The notes beneath the pieces are model-generated. The model was not told the origin of the DNA. It did no database searches and worked only from the letters and a program-made list of their open reading frames with translations. A stretch of 64,000 nucleotides of DNA from Pyrrhosoma nymphula (taxonomy: Eukaryota > Arthropoda > Insecta > Odonata > Coenagrionidae). Positions 19,081 to 30,745 of the stretch are shown here, piece after piece. Where the stretch lies: positions 744,001 through 808,000 of the forward strand of contig OY754330.1 in the NCBI GenBank assembly GCA_963573305.1, written 5' to 3'. Position numbers and translations under genes: made by a program. The first letter of the stretch is position 1; each line of letters begins with the position of its first letter.

Positions 19081-19640
19081 AGGATCAAGGGTGACGTAAG
19101 AAACGGGAAAGATGTAGAGAACAGAATACCTCAAGCAAAAAAATCATTCCAACAGAAGTGTCTAACAGTAGCCAGCAACACAAGTTTGGAAGGGTTCCAA
19201 ACATTTCATTAAAACACATATGTGGAGCTTCGCATACGCTTCGTCGTTATGGCAGTGAACCTTGGGCTGAGACATCCGAAGAGAAAAGAAGATTCGAAAC
19301 GACGAGGAATAGAAGAATGAGGAAGAATAAACGGATGAAGAATATAGCCTACGAAGATATGGATAAAAAAGATGTACCAATTAAACGGTGAAGAGACATT
19401 GTTAGAACACATTTTCTGACTCAACATCATCTTCCTAAAACAGTAATGGGAGGAAAATGAGCGGTAAATATATAAGAGGAATTTCACAGATGTAATACTT
19501 TATGCAAATCACGATCAAGGATAAATGAAGGAATAAAACGATTCGCTGACAGAGGAAAACTGATCCCTGGAATCGATTGATGACTGCTGCTGATGTCTGA
19601 TGATGGTGAAAATGGCAAAATTGTTCTTTGAAGCCAATGA
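19081..19640 (+). pseudogene. Very old LINE ORF2 C-terminal fragment
   Basis: Frames in pieces: VWKGFQTFH, RRYGSEPWAETSEEKRRFET (compare YGSETWTL...EEKRRLEAFE), EETLLEHIF and GKINGKNRRG-like wording degraded to IYKRNFTD. Stops and frameshifts are dense. A second scrap of the same sequence (ACATTTTTGGAACACATTTT onward) is at 20490-20550. Confidence 0.55.
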
Positions 19641-21054
19641 TAATTAAATATTTTATATAGAAAACAAATCTAAAATGATACTGCCCAGCAGAATATAAGC
19701 GACCCTGTTTAGCACTCTGGTAACAGATGCACCGGTCATGATATATCAATCGTTCTCCACATACGGACTTATAACTCGTAGCGGTGGCACTAAAAGAAGA
19801 TGATCACAGCAGTTTCAATGCAACTGCTTCGCAACAGAAACAGTCTCAAAACGAAACAGTCCCGCGAAACACCCTCTGTTGCGAACAACAGTCAAACGGG
19901 TACACCAAACAAAAGGCGATCGATCGGCGCTGTTAGAACATGGCTAGTAGTTCTGTACTCTTATTCAATGAGAAATATGTCACTTAAAGTAACAATTTCA
20001 TTTGGATTCATGACAGATAGGTATGTACTTCACGGTTCTAATTCTATCTGCAACGACGGGTGGACATGTGTTGGCTGAGTAAACCAGCAACCGCATGCAA
20101 CAGATTCAAATCCATTCTCCTCTGTAGAATATAGCACTAATGAAAATTAAACTAAGAAGGTGGTTATGGGAATTCTCGAGAAATAACGATTCCTGCCCGT
20201 CGCTATTGCCTGGGGATTCCCAATGCGGGAACTATGGTGTCCTTGATGGAGGAAATTAGCCCTGATAATGCCAAGGGTGATAAGTATGGAAGGGATGACT
20301 ATGAGAAAGAGAGGGGGCTAAAAAAAAAGGCTTCATGGGTGAGATGAGGGGAGGCATGAAGTACACTGAGCTAAAGAAAGTTTCTTTGCCAGCCTTCCTT
20401 ACCATATATCCTTCTCCTAGTGGCACTACTGCATATCCAGCCAAACTAACCTCAATCGGGCGACTCCTACAATAGTAACCGTAACAATGAGACATTTTTG
20501 GAACACATTTTGCGACTCAACATCTTCCTAAAACAGTAATGGGAGGAAATACATTGTAGACTACAGGACCTGTATGTTGCAGTAGGATTATACTCTGCAT
20601 ATTTTGACGTGAATCGTCTTTATTAACGCGGGAGAGATGGGGGTACTACGGACTGGCGGCGTTCCAACATAACATATGTCAAGAGTTTATAAGAGATATC
20701 CGAAGGAGCCATGCGCCACTCGAAAGAAGAAAGTTGGAAAAATAAAATAAAAAGCCTTCTTGGAATGGGTGGCATCATAAAAAAATAATTATGCGTGTAA
20801 AAGCACGTGCAGCTGGACGTAAAAAATCGTGCGAGATATTCGTCAGTGGGTTCAGTTGATTTGCACTTGGATTGTTCTGGAGGATGACACCACGAAACAA
20901 ACTGAACTAGAGAAAGGTTAAAAGAATTTGAGAGATTACAGTCGCGAAATATTGAGAAAGTTTCAGTATTTCAATGTATCATTCTAAATATCTTCACAAT
21001 ACGGAAGTAAAAGCATTCAGAAGGTGATTACAGGATTTATAAACATAAAATTCC
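19641..21054. other. No recognisable gene; one LINE scrap
   Basis: Only the 60-bp LINE scrap at 20490-20550 is recognisable, through its match to 19385-19455. The remainder shows no coding signal. Confidence 0.4.
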
Positions 21055-21056
21055 GT

Positions 21057-21267
21057 ATCTAAAGCCGTATTTACACGATGCATTTACCCGCGCAAGTACG
21101 TGGCTGGACAGATGCGTGAACACACTCACCAAATTAGAACAGGGGCTATTTTCTGTCCACGCATTCACGCAATTTTGAGTGTTTACACGGTGAAATTTTG
21201 ATGGTGATTGTGTTCACGCATCTACCCGCGCGGGTAAATGCATCGTGTAAACACGGCTTCAGATAAT
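21057..21267. mobile_element. Fold-back MITE with ~38-bp terminal inverted repeats
   Basis: The left end TATCTAAAGCCGTATTTACA runs on through CGATGCATTTACCCGCGC. The right end is its inverse, GCGCGGGTAAATGCATCG through GTAAACACGGCTTCAGATA. Only two or three mismatches separate the arms. The inner part also pairs partly (TGCGTGAACAC with GTGTTCACGCA). No coding sequence. Target duplication not clear; superfamily unknown. Confidence 0.8.
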
Positions 21268-23890
21268 GTCATCCACGGAATGATACAGACAATTTCTGGC
21301 GCGATTGAAACTCAATACGACGGCCTTCTGCAGTCAATGATGACATTCATTTCCCTTTCAACATGAAGTAACAATAAAGATTCATTTTGTTTGTTTCATT
21401 TCATTTATCCATTTCAACTCATGCACATCCCAGACTAACAAGAGGAAGTTTCACGTAATAAAAACTTACGGTAATGCCGTGGACACTACTTGTTAAATCT
21501 TTTGTTAAAATATAGAAAACTTATTTTCGGAAGGGAAATGTTGTTCATTGAAACACATGCACATGTTGTTGACCAGTTCATCATCATGGTACTCTCCTAA
21601 GTGGGGTTTGTGGCTCCATATTTTCTTAATGGTAAACTGAAGAAATTTAAGTCTATTTATTTTTAACAATAACTCATCAACCAGCAAAGCCGCTTTGACA
21701 ACTGCGGAACCAGGACACCGGTATCATAAAGACGATAACCTGAAAGACAGTGAGCTCACCACCCTCCTCACTGAGAGTCAAAATCTGCCTTTCAGCTGAA
21801 GCCACTGCCTCGCCGACAGCCACGCTTGCGGAGGTAGAGAGGAAATAACATATTTATAAAATGAATCAGACACTGAAAACATAATTATTTTATTAGATTT
21901 CATAATATATATGATTTCAATTTGCGATCCTACCATATTTTTCCGACATCATGAAAATAGTCAACAGGATAATTTTTAGGCAATTAGAGAAAGACACTCA
22001 GCGCGCAGAAATGTCATTACAATGATCACTGCAACTGTTCAGTCATCACAACACGCCGAAGGTCCACCACTCGTCACCCATTGACTCCTGAACTGGCTGA
22101 TCCTTGTTTCCGATTAAAAGGTACACACTAACAGGTCACGATTGACACTTGCAACGAATTAATACTTGATTATACCACGAAAATAAACGAGAACTAGTGT
22201 TTTTCCGTGACATTATATGTACATTATAAAGGGTGTATTTTTTTGGAATGCTTTGTGGTTTAACCCGCTCTCGCCTATAGGGAGAGAGAGCTGTGTCGTC
22301 ACTCGGGGAGGAGCGAAGCGAGGGCCATATCTTTCGACGCACACAACACGCCCACGATACGTTTAATAAAAACACATAATTTCCTGATTATTACGAATGT
22401 TCTAAATGCGTCTAAAAGGAGAAAGAATCCATAACACACACTGAAAAGGAGGAGCAGCACTAAAGGTAGTGCATTGTTAAAACATAACTTAAAATTTCTT
22501 CCACTGACATCGTGAGAAAAACAACACAACACTCATCAATAACAAAATAAGAGGGTTAAAACTTAAGTATGTAGACGAAGTAAATAGGCGTACACGACCT
22601 GTATCTTTTTTGTTTTTAAATAAAACGTTCCCATTCTTCCGTTAATGGGATGAGTATTAAAAGACGTCGGCTTCACATAATTCAGTCAGGAAGACAGGCC
22701 ACTCGAAAGCAACGAAGCGACCGCCGGAATTCACGAGACGCTCGCTCGCTTGTGGTACGAGCCACTACAACATGTGTGTATATATATATATATATCCTCA
22801 CGTCCACCAAACGGACGACTGGCATTGAAACGATCACGTGACATACACATCGGTGACGTCGACATCCGAGATGGAGAGTGCCTCACCGTCGAAAAAGAGA
22901 TAGAGAGACAGACAGACGATCGATGATATTGATGATCGATCAATCGCCAATCAATCGAGTACCCAACCAACTCGCATGAATTTGGACCGAAATGTCACGT
23001 GCTCACACACACACACACACACAAACTAACTTTCAAAACATTGGCCCGAAGAGAAACCGAGACACGAACCGCGGTCCGCGTCATTATTTCACTCAAATAA
23101 GCTCCTCTACTGGTAACACAATCATATATCACAGCCAAAAAAGGAGTTATTCACACACACGCACACGCTGCACATAAAATACGCAGAAACAACACCTCTT
23201 CAAGTCTCACCCCCTCCCCCCCCCCTAACACCAGAACCCTTTAGCATCAACATCTCTTCGCTCGTCGACTGATCTTCGCTTTCCGATCTCCGGGGCGACT
23301 GTTTCGATGCCCATCTTCCCGTCTCCACCTCACCGCGGGCTATGGATTAGATTGAGGACATGGTTGCACTGACCCACTAAACTGCTTAGCCAGAAAACAA
23401 GAGTGAAAATGTTCTCGAGAGGAGATCCACGGTCGCGAATCCTCGGGATCCCTTTAGGGTTCCCGCTTGTTCGAACGATCGCCGGGGGAACTACGGAGCA
23501 GAAGATCTTAGGCGCACACAGACGTAGAAAGATCTCCGACTCTGCCACAATTCCGAGGCTTGTAATGCCAATGACATAGCTCGTTTGTTAGTGAAATTAG
23601 GACAGGCGATTTCTTTGGAACGGCGTCATCACCGCGCATAATGAGTAGAGTCAGCTGAATCAGTTAAAAAGGACGCAGGATACTGGTCACGTCGAGCCAA
23701 TTGCTGTCGCATTTCGAATGTCAAGGTTGATTTGCAGTCAGGGTACTTTCAACCTCCCATGTGGAAAGGCGAAATTTGGGTCGCTGAAAGAGCCAAATGG
23801 CGAGAGACGGAGTGTACGGAGGAGGAGGTGGATTAAGAGGATGAAGGCGTCGATTCCCCAACAAACGCCCCCCCGGGAGGTTCCCTCCAT
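21268..23890. other. No coding gene; probable 3' flank of the glycosidase gene in its upper part
   Basis: Short TA (22779), CA (23005) and C runs occur. Because the glycosidase is on the minus strand, 23890 down to perhaps 23300 is the likely 3' UTR, but I found no convincing minus-strand polyadenylation signal close to the stop. Nothing else is recognised. Confidence 0.4.
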
Positions 23891-26095
23891 CTACTGTCGT
23901 CTCTCGTGCTCTCCGTCGTTCCGCCCCCTCTTCCCCTCCTCCTCCCCGCCTTCCCCCACGACGTCACCGCCGCCGGCCAACGGAGGCGGCGTCGTGGTCG
24001 AAGTGGTGGTGGGCAGCGGTGGGACGGTGACCCCGAAGCGACGGAGGTCTTCGAGGAACGGCAGGGGTCGCGCGGGCCACGTGCGTCGGGACTTGAGCAC
24101 GGACGCGTCCCTCGCGATGGCTTCCAGCTCGGACACCATGGGGTGAAGCCTCTGCTCGATCCACTCTGCAATCCCGTATGGCTCCAGGATGTCGGCCAGG
24201 GAGTCGCGCGCCGACCGAATCAGGGCCTCCACGCCCTGCTGCAGGCGAGCCAGCTGGTCCACGCCTGCCTCCTCCTCCACGCGCAGCGGACTGGAGAAGT
24301 TGTGGCGAACGTTGTAGGGGGTCATCCAGCCCCTGCGATGGTGCACGGCGTCCGTGAGCGCCACGAACTCCCTCTCGGTGGCCTGCAGCCGTGCGGTCAG
24401 CCGGAAGACCAACGCCCCGGGGAAGATGCACCGCGAGAAGCGGTCCCAGAGGAAGGGGTCGCCGCTGAGGTCCGCCCAGCCTCCGCCGCTCGGGTCCCGC
24501 AGCCCCGAGTCGGGGCAGGAGAGGGCGGCATGGGCGTCCTTGCGGAGGCTCGCGTTGAAGTGCCCCTTGGACGCGGCGAGCAGGGACACGGCCAGGGATG
24601 GCATCGAGGACGGCAGTAGCTCGCAGAGCACCGCGAAGTGGTCGTACCGCTGCCACCCCGTCAGCACCAGACCCCGGAACCCGCCTCTAAACTTGGGACC
24701 CTCCCGAGCCATCACGTCCAGCCAGCGAAGGTTGTTGTCCAGGTGCCTCTTGGCGTTGGGGACGTACACCGTCTCGCCGAAGGCTCCCTTGAAGGCCGAC
24801 GCGGCCCAGACGCGAGGGAATATGGCCGCGTACTTGTCCCACACTCCGGGCGGGACGAAGCGGTAGACGTCCTCGGCGTAGACCCACACCATCGGCTCCA
24901 CGAGGTTCCCCAGTCCGGACTCCTTCATCGCCTCCGGAGACACGTGGCGCAGCATGTCGTCCCAGATGAGAGGAGTGGACCCGTAGCGGTTCCTGACGTG
25001 GGACGCCACGTGGGCTACGTGACCTAGAAACAGCCGCTCCCTGGGCACGGAGCGGCAGCGCGTGCACTCGCCCAACTGGAACACCTCGTCGCAGCCGATG
25101 TGGATGTACTTGGGCGGCCGGCCCGAGGGAGTGGCGTCCGCGTGAGCCTTGACCACCTCGTCCAGCATTTTCTCGACGAAGGTACGCGAGGCATTGAGGG
25201 AGGGGCAGAGGGCCGTGGGCACCCTATCGTCCTCCCTGAGCGCCGCCCACTCCTGGTGCTTGAGGGCGAATTCCAAGTGCCCGAACGTCTGCACGAGGGG
25301 GATGACCTCGAGGCCGTGACCGTGGGCAGCCGACAGGATCGCCCCCACGTCCTGTCGCGAGTAGGCGTTGCCCGCGGCCAGGGGCGAGATGGTCGCCCAC
25401 GGGAACACGTCCTCCCATTCGATGAGCAGCCCGGTGGCGCCCAGGTGTACCAGGATGGGCAGGATCCTCTTGATGTAGACCGCCGTGGGCGGGGCTCCCT
25501 TGAGGTCTAGGTGGACGATGCGGTGAGCAGGGACGTAGATGCTCTGCCTCGAGGAGGCGCCCGCAGCCCCTGCGCCTTCCACCACGGCTTCAGTCCCCGC
25601 CGGCTGACCCCCGTCGTCTTGGCCGAACTGACCGCCGGCCCCGTCGGCTCCCGCCCCTTCGCCCCGCACCTTGTCATCCGAGTACTCCTGCAAGAACAGG
25701 TTGCGACGCTCCACGTCCTCCCTGGCCGGAGGGTCCGGCAGACGAAGCCGCTGGTCGTCCTGCCGGTCGTCTAGCAGCAGCGGAGCCGCCTTGGACGGGG
25801 GTTCGGCCGGGGACTGGCCGCCCGATTCCGCGTGGTTAAGGACGAACTGGACCCTGCGCTGCTTGCCGTTGGCCGAGGCTGCCAGGGAGGCGGCCTGCGG
25901 GGGCGTCTCCTCGGAGGGTGCCTGGGCGACGACGCCCTCGGCGACCTTGGCGTCGGATCGGCCGAAGACGCCGAAGGACGAGTACTGCAGGCAGACGAGG
26001 AACAGCAGCACGGCGGCAGCCGCGGCTAGGAGCGTGGACTTGCGCCTCCAGGCGGTGAAGCCCAGGCGGCCCGCGTAGGAAGCCGCGAGGCGCAT
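23891..26095 (-). CDS. Hexosaminidase D-like glycosyl hydrolase family 20 protein, membrane-anchored
   Basis: A 734-residue single open frame. Residues 17-19 are RRK, followed by a hydrophobic segment at about 20-42 (LLAAAAAVLLFLVCL), which predicts a type II membrane protein, probably Golgi or secretory. A low-complexity stalk rich in Ala, Gly, Gln and Asp runs to about 185. The GH20 barrel begins at IVHLDLKGAPP (about 190), with LLIEWEDVFPW, QTFGHLEFALKHQEW (about 268), the catalytic Asp-Glu in YIHIGCDEVFQLGEC (about 334-335), and WAASAFKGAFGE and GWQRYDHFAVLCELLP further on. The tail after about 690 is Thr-, Pro- and Gly-rich. Human hexosaminidase D is near 490 residues and lacks an anchor, so this is longer at both ends. 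It should remove terminal GalNAc or GlcNAc residues. I chose the second Met (26095) because a pyrimidine-rich tract ending in CAG, a likely splice acceptor, lies 13 bases before it. GC content is far above the surroundings. Confidence 0.9.
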   Translation of the reverse strand: MRLAASYAGRLGFTAWRRKSTLLAAAAAVLLFLVCLQYSSFGVFGRSDAKVAEGVVAQAPSEETPPQAASLAASANGKQRRVQFVLNHAESGGQSPAEPPSKAAPLLLDDRQDDQRLRLPDPPAREDVERRNLFLQEYSDDKVRGEGAGADGAGGQFGQDDGGQPAGTEAVVEGAGAAGASSRQSIYVPAHRIVHLDLKGAPPTAVYIKRILPILVHLGATGLLIEWEDVFPWATISPLAAGNAYSRQDVGAILSAAHGHGLEVIPLVQTFGHLEFALKHQEWAALREDDRVPTALCPSLNASRTFVEKMLDEVVKAHADATPSGRPPKYIHIGCDEVFQLGECTRCRSVPRERLFLGHVAHVASHVRNRYGSTPLIWDDMLRHVSPEAMKESGLGNLVEPMVWVYAEDVYRFVPPGVWDKYAAIFPRVWAASAFKGAFGETVYVPNAKRHLDNNLRWLDVMAREGPKFRGGFRGLVLTGWQRYDHFAVLCELLPSSMPSLAVSLLAASKGHFNASLRKDAHAALSCPDSGLRDPSGGGWADLSGDPFLWDRFSRCIFPGALVFRLTARLQATEREFVALTDAVHHRRGWMTPYNVRHNFSSPLRVEEEAGVDQLARLQQGVEALIRSARDSLADILEPYGIAEWIEQRLHPMVSELEAIARDASVLKSRRTWPARPLPFLEDLRRFGVTVPPLPTTTSTTTPPPLAGGGDVVGEGGEEEGKRGRNDGEHERRQ

Positions 26096-26130
26096 GGCAG
26101 CGGGGGTCCTGTGCGGGGAGACGGAAAACA
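26096..26130 (-). promoter_or_regulatory. Probable 3' splice acceptor before the glycosidase start
   Basis: On the minus strand a pyrimidine-rich run ends in CCGTCTCCCCGCACAG, with a 13-base leader to the ATG at 26095. This implies an upstream non-coding first exon outside or further right (above 26130). The alternative is that transcription reads through and the first Met at 26131 is used. Confidence 0.5.
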
Positions 26131-26239
26131 AGGTGAGAAAGGAAACAGAATCACATTTATGGTGTGGTCACATTTGGACCACAGTCTAATTGTGGTGGTA
26201 CAGTCAAAATGGCACACAAATATACACCAAAATGATGAA

Positions 26240-26325
26240 ATTCGCCATTTGGCTCGACGGTATTTGAACAAGCATCTCCCAATCGCAGGTCAATTGTTTT
26301 AGCCGCTCACATCACCAAGCCATCT
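26240..26325 (-). mobile_element. tRNA-derived SINE relic
   Basis: On the minus strand, TGGCTTGGTGA (26322-26312) fits an RNA polymerase III A box and GTTCAAATACC (26269-26259) a B box about 45 bases later, the spacing found in tRNA-derived SINEs. The body is too diverged to fold as a tRNA. It sits just upstream of the glycosidase gene. Confidence 0.55.
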
Positions 26326-26329
26326 TATT

Positions 26330-27285
26330 GTTAATTCAAGGCGAATTGTATTTTTGTTTAACGTGCTTCGACGGCTAAGGTCATTTCGCACTTACTGTCT
26401 GCATCACGTGCAGACAGTGGGCAACAGCACACTCGGACGAATCAGAGGATCACCACCCCTCCACAAACTCGAGACGAGCCCAACGATGATAATTAACGAA
26501 GGTGACTGATCGGGACTAACCGGTGTTTCCATGGCGTGGCAGAGGCCGTTGCCCTCAACGCGAATTTATTGAGGGGTTTATGCGAATAACACTTTTCCGT
26601 CTGAAGTCTGCAATGTAGCACAGGGGGCGATGTTGTGTTAACTAAGCCACTTTCGATGAGGATATAACAACAATTTTCGCACATGAACGACAAACGTTTT
26701 AAATTATATTCATTGCGAGAAACTATTCATTCAAGTATCATTCATCAGTTGTTACTGTAATTAAGCATTCGAAGAAGAAAATCATTTTGAACTTATATAA
26801 CGAGATTGAACTATGGCCTATCTACCAATGGACTTTCGGTTGCCAGAGTATCTAATAATGCATAATTAATAGGATTCCTCTGCTCAATTGTGTATGCATA
26901 GTACGCTTCAACAGCTGTTACAAATATTGTTGCTAAAAGTTCGATTACAGTAATGCCCCACGACCAAAATAAGCATGAAACCATACCGTAATAATTTTCT
27001 CAGTCGTCAACAGAATGCCACTGAAGACTACACTGTAAGTCTTGAAAAACGATGAAATTGGAGTGAAATAAAGCTATAGAGTGAAGCTGGAAGCTTGGAG
27101 AAAGGAGCAGGAGGAGAGGGGAATGAAAATTAGCAAGATCAAAACGGAGTACCACTTGACTATACATTTTTTTATTTAGCAACTGAAACCAATAATTATG
27201 GCTACCCTTTATGCCGAAGGCGCAGTTCGGGTGATAGATGATTCATAGGTGAAATAAACATAGAAGCGGCTGGGAATGCTCTTTT
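26330..27285. other. No recognisable gene
   Basis: AT-rich sequence upstream of the glycosidase. It may contain the promoter or first exon of that gene; I cannot locate them. Confidence 0.4.
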
Positions 27286-27289
27286 TGAC

Positions 27290-27744
27290 GTTGTCAACCC
27301 CTGGATTGTACCCTACTCTCAAATTCTGATGAGGATTCTCAACACAAAATCAACGTTGAATCTCGCAACTCAATTAAGTCATTGAATGCAAATATATTTA
27401 TGTACACAAGGGAAGTGATCAAACTCTTAATCACTCAGAAGACGGCTCAAGAGAAACGGAGGGACGAGGTAACTATATATCAACCTGGATGCTATTTAAG
27501 TGTTAATAAACATGCGTGGCCCATTTTTGGGTTTCCCGTGCATGAAAGAGGACAATCAGTCACTCAACTCTCCGTGCACCTGACAAACGGTCAGCGTGTC
27601 TACTACAACGAACACTACATACAAGATAGGATACGAGCACCTCAAATGATCACGCTGACAGTATTCTTCAGGCTTTGTGGTTTTCTTAAAAATAAGTTCA
27701 ATGTTTTTCACACCCGTTGAATTTCAACGGGTACCTTCAGCTAG
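27290..27744 (+). mobile_element. Helitron fragment with intact 3' terminus
   Basis: The right end is classic: the palindrome CCCGTTGAATTTCAACGGG (27714-27732), 8 bases, then CTAG (27741-27744) and T. Upstream is coding sequence from the helicase-like N-terminal domain of RepHel, joined directly to the terminus, so nearly all helicase motifs are deleted. The 5' end was not found. Confidence 0.8.
27295..27720 (+). pseudogene. Helitron helicase-like domain fragment
   Basis: WIVPYSQILMRI, then after a frameshift near 27350 INVESRNSIKSLNANIF, CYLSVNKHAWPIFGFPVHER, HLTNGQRVYYNEHYIQ and PQMITLTVFFRLCGF. These match the Helitron helicase-like domain pattern (WVVPYNP, INVE...SIKY, YIS.NEA.WRI..FPIHER, H..NGQRVYF, TTLTAFF.LC). 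Identity is clear; the fragment is non-functional. Confidence 0.85.
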
Positions 27745-28585
27745 TATATATATAAATTAAAACTTACAGGAGATAGAAGAAAGAGAAAAGGATAAAGAAT
27801 TCGTTCTTACGGGAACGTTTAGGACCGGTTGGTTCTTCGTCAGCTTTAGAAGTCTATATATATATTTTTTTTTCCCTTCCATTGTCATTCACTCTAAGCA
27901 CTGCGCACTGTACTCAATGCGCATGGTGTAATTTTTCCTACGCCTGAAGGTTTTCCCTACAGTAGCGTTTTGTTCAAGGGAAATGAAATTGACCGAAGTA
28001 TTTCATTGATAAAGAAAAAAGTTGTGGGAAAATGATTCCCAAGCGTTTAAGTGAATTTTCCTTAAAAAAGACTTTCTTTACTAATGAATTTTCCATTTTT
28101 CCTTGGTTTTCCCTAGGTTCTGTGGAACTCTCATGGGGAATTTTTACCTCAGGGCCCCCCTTCTTACCATTTCTCCCTCTCATCCCATCTCCCTCTCATC
28201 CCAATTCCACAAAAGACTGCCTCTTGCCGAAGCACAAGGTTGCCCGGAGATTACTCGTTCGAAGCAAGACAGTGTCCTTTCTTCGGTGTGTTTCAGGGAA
28301 TTAACGAATCGTGGCACTAGTGGCACTTGAAATTTTATGTCAAAGTCCGTGAAAGCCTCAATAACGCATACATTCATATATTTAGTCATCGTGAATTTAT
28401 ATGTATTTATTTTAATTTGTAGTATTTATATTGCCAGACGATGTGCACTTAAACCCACCGCCTGCAGTGATTAGCGAAGAACGCATCGCATCTGCGCACT
28501 CCGGGTGGCATAATCATCAGGATGAGAGCGAAGGCGAAAGGAAGACTGCTGTTTCCAAGGGTCGCACTAGTAAGGGGTCATTTTA
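27745..28585. other. No recognisable gene
   Basis: A TA-rich patch at 27748 and 27856. Two short frames at 28032-28330 do not resemble known proteins. Confidence 0.35.
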
Positions 28586-28589
28586 AGGT

Positions 28590-28695
28590 GGTTTTGAGCG
28601 AGATATAGTTCCCTAGTCATAAAGGAGAACATATACGAATTTTATTTTTTCATTTCAGCGTCTATTGGAATTATGAAATAAATATTGTGTTATTA
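28590..28695 (-). repeat. Unclassified short interspersed repeat, copy 2
   Basis: Reverse complement of 8785-8890, sharing CTAGTCATAAAG/ATGACTAGGGA and CAGCGTCT blocks. It lies close to copy 2 of the ~400-bp repeat, on the same strand. Confidence 0.55.
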
Positions 28696-28730
28696 ACGGT
28701 TAAAATATATAGTTATATATGACTAAAATC

Positions 28731-29155
28731 CTCAGTAATTTAATAAATAAAGCTACATACGTCTCTAACTTGACTCATTTATTTCACGCCGTACGGCTGA
28801 AAACCCTTCAAACCGGCAGGTGTTTTTGCGATTCTGTAAAAATTACTGTGGTGAGTAATAGATTATTTTTTATAAATAGTTGAGAAAACATGAAATCTAT
28901 ATACCGTTAGTTTTTTGGCGAAATCTAGGCGCTAGAAGTTCCTAATTTTTTAAATATTCTCCCTCTGGAGCGCACAGCCATAATCTATCCTAGATGTAAA
29001 ACAGTTTATATTTTGAGGCAAATTGCTCGAAAAGTAGTTTGGCAAGGGGTTTATATTTTTATATCATTGTAAAGATGGAAGTTTTATCTTTAAAATGAAG
29101 TGAAATTCATCAAATTCTAGGTGAAGTGATTTTTCGCTCTCAAACTATACCTTAA
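28731..29155 (-). repeat. Unclassified interspersed repeat, copy 2
   Basis: Reverse complement of 5088-5505, with shared blocks AATTTAATAAATAAA at the start, CGAAATCTAGG in the middle and GAAGTGATTTTTCGCTCTCA (29126) at the end. No coding potential. Confidence 0.65.
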
Positions 29156-29534
29156 GTATTACGTATTTATGTATTTAGTCGCTTTTTAAACCTCCCCCCC
29201 CCCCATGTGAGACTACGTAAGATACTTTGAGAAAATCTAATCTAATCTAGTAATCTATGATCCTCCTACCGATCATTGTTGTATTCGCTCTTTAATGCAA
29301 TACAGACTTCTTTGTGTGAAAACTTCCGACCTTCCAGTGCTTTTTTAATTGGGTAAACATTTTATACATTTGAAACGATCTAACGTTGACTAAAAATATC
29401 TTAAATTTGATTCATTATTTTATTTACAGTGGCCCTACTCCATAGTTACGTCCGGGTCCTCAAAAACTAGACGATGGCCCTGGTATACTATATTGTCTAG
29501 TTCTCAACCAGCAAATGTAACCAGGGTTTCCGTG

Positions 29535-29690
29535 CATTGAAGACCCATCTCTCCCTGCACATTGAAAACGGCCATCGTGTCTACTACAAGGAACACAACG
29601 TACAATCAAGGTTACGAACTCCTCAAATGACCACGCTGACAGTATTCTTCAGGCTTTGTGATTTTCTTATAAAAACATTCGAAGCATAGA
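29535..29690 (+). pseudogene. Second Helitron helicase-like fragment
   Basis: THLSLHIENGHRVYYKEHNV and TPQMTTLTVFFRLCDF in one frame. This covers the same part of the Helitron domain as 27555-27690 but is a separate copy. No Helitron terminus is visible nearby. Confidence 0.75.
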
Positions 29691-30409
29691 ATTTTTTGCC
29701 GGACGTTCAACATATTTTGCTAGAGCCAACGTACTACGGTAGAAGCGTACACAAGAATAAGATAAAGGAAATAAATTCCAGAACCGATAGATTTAAAATG
29801 CCTTTTTCCCACGTACAATAAGGGATCATAATAGTTGCGATAGATCAATCAAACTCCCACCCTCACTAGATAAGAGTAGAATTTTCACTTGTAGTTAATA
29901 ACATAACATCATTACTAACACTTCACACCGCTTGATATGTCCGGCATTATTTTCTTTTATTTTGTTCTCTGCATGAAGTAGTATCTCGTAGCATTCATAA
30001 ATTAATAGTATTAGTAATATTTACCACTAGATGCCTCTTTAGCATTGTATCTCATGTTTGCACGTTCATTTACGTAGAACTCTCCCAGTTTCTAGTTTGA
30101 CTGCGCACTGTTCGTCCCGATTTGAATTTGGACGAGTGCTGCATGCCTGGGTGTGGATAATCACCCCATGCCACACACCCTATAGTGGTGGCTTGCACGG
30201 TACTTCGTAGATGTATTTCTCCACGAGGCATTTATTGTCAGATTTTAATCGAAAGTTGATCGTTAAAATTATGCAGCGGACCATATGCGCCGAAATAAAA
30301 ATGAAACATTTTTTCTCGCCCAAATATTGGGCACTTGGAATCAATAGAAATATGACATTAGAAGTATGACAAAAAGAATCATTAGATGTATGACATTAAA
30401 AAAACAGGT
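29691..30409. other. No recognisable gene
   Basis: AT-rich sequence between a Helitron fragment and a LINE tail; nothing recognised. Confidence 0.4.
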
Positions 30410-30745
30410 TTGAACATTCGTATCCATTGTTCATAAGTCTGAGATTGCTTCCATTACAGCATTATTATGTCTTCAAGGTAATGAAATTATTTTATGCAAT
30501 GAGTGGTAATACTCCAAATAGATCTGGAGGCATGTTTATTGTTTAAGCTTAATGTGAGAAAGGGAAATATCCCACTAATTCAGCCAAATTTAACTATTTG
30601 TAAACGATCCTTTGTTTTCATTGGATCAAAGGTTTATAATACGTTGCCTGAGAAAATAAAAAATGTTAAAAATTGTTAAACATTTCTAAATTTAGCCAAG
30701 TCATGGATACTGGGTTTGGAAAATGTTGTCAGATTCTTTTGATGT
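30410..30745 (+). pseudogene. CR1-like LINE ORF2 tail
   Basis: NVRKGNIPLIQPNLTICKRS, FVFIGSKVYNTLPEKIKNVK, a stop, then FLNLAKSWIL. This is the same conserved LINE tail pattern as at 17615-17836 (P...KRSF...G.K.WN.LP). A pair of half-palindromes CCCATTGA/TCAACGGG follows at 30871-30888, perhaps a Helitron end relic. Confidence 0.6.

Noticed and set aside
23906..25510. Long open frames on the plus strand and in other minus frames across the glycosidase
   Set aside because: High GC removes stops in all frames; only the frame with GH20 motifs has recognisable protein sequence.
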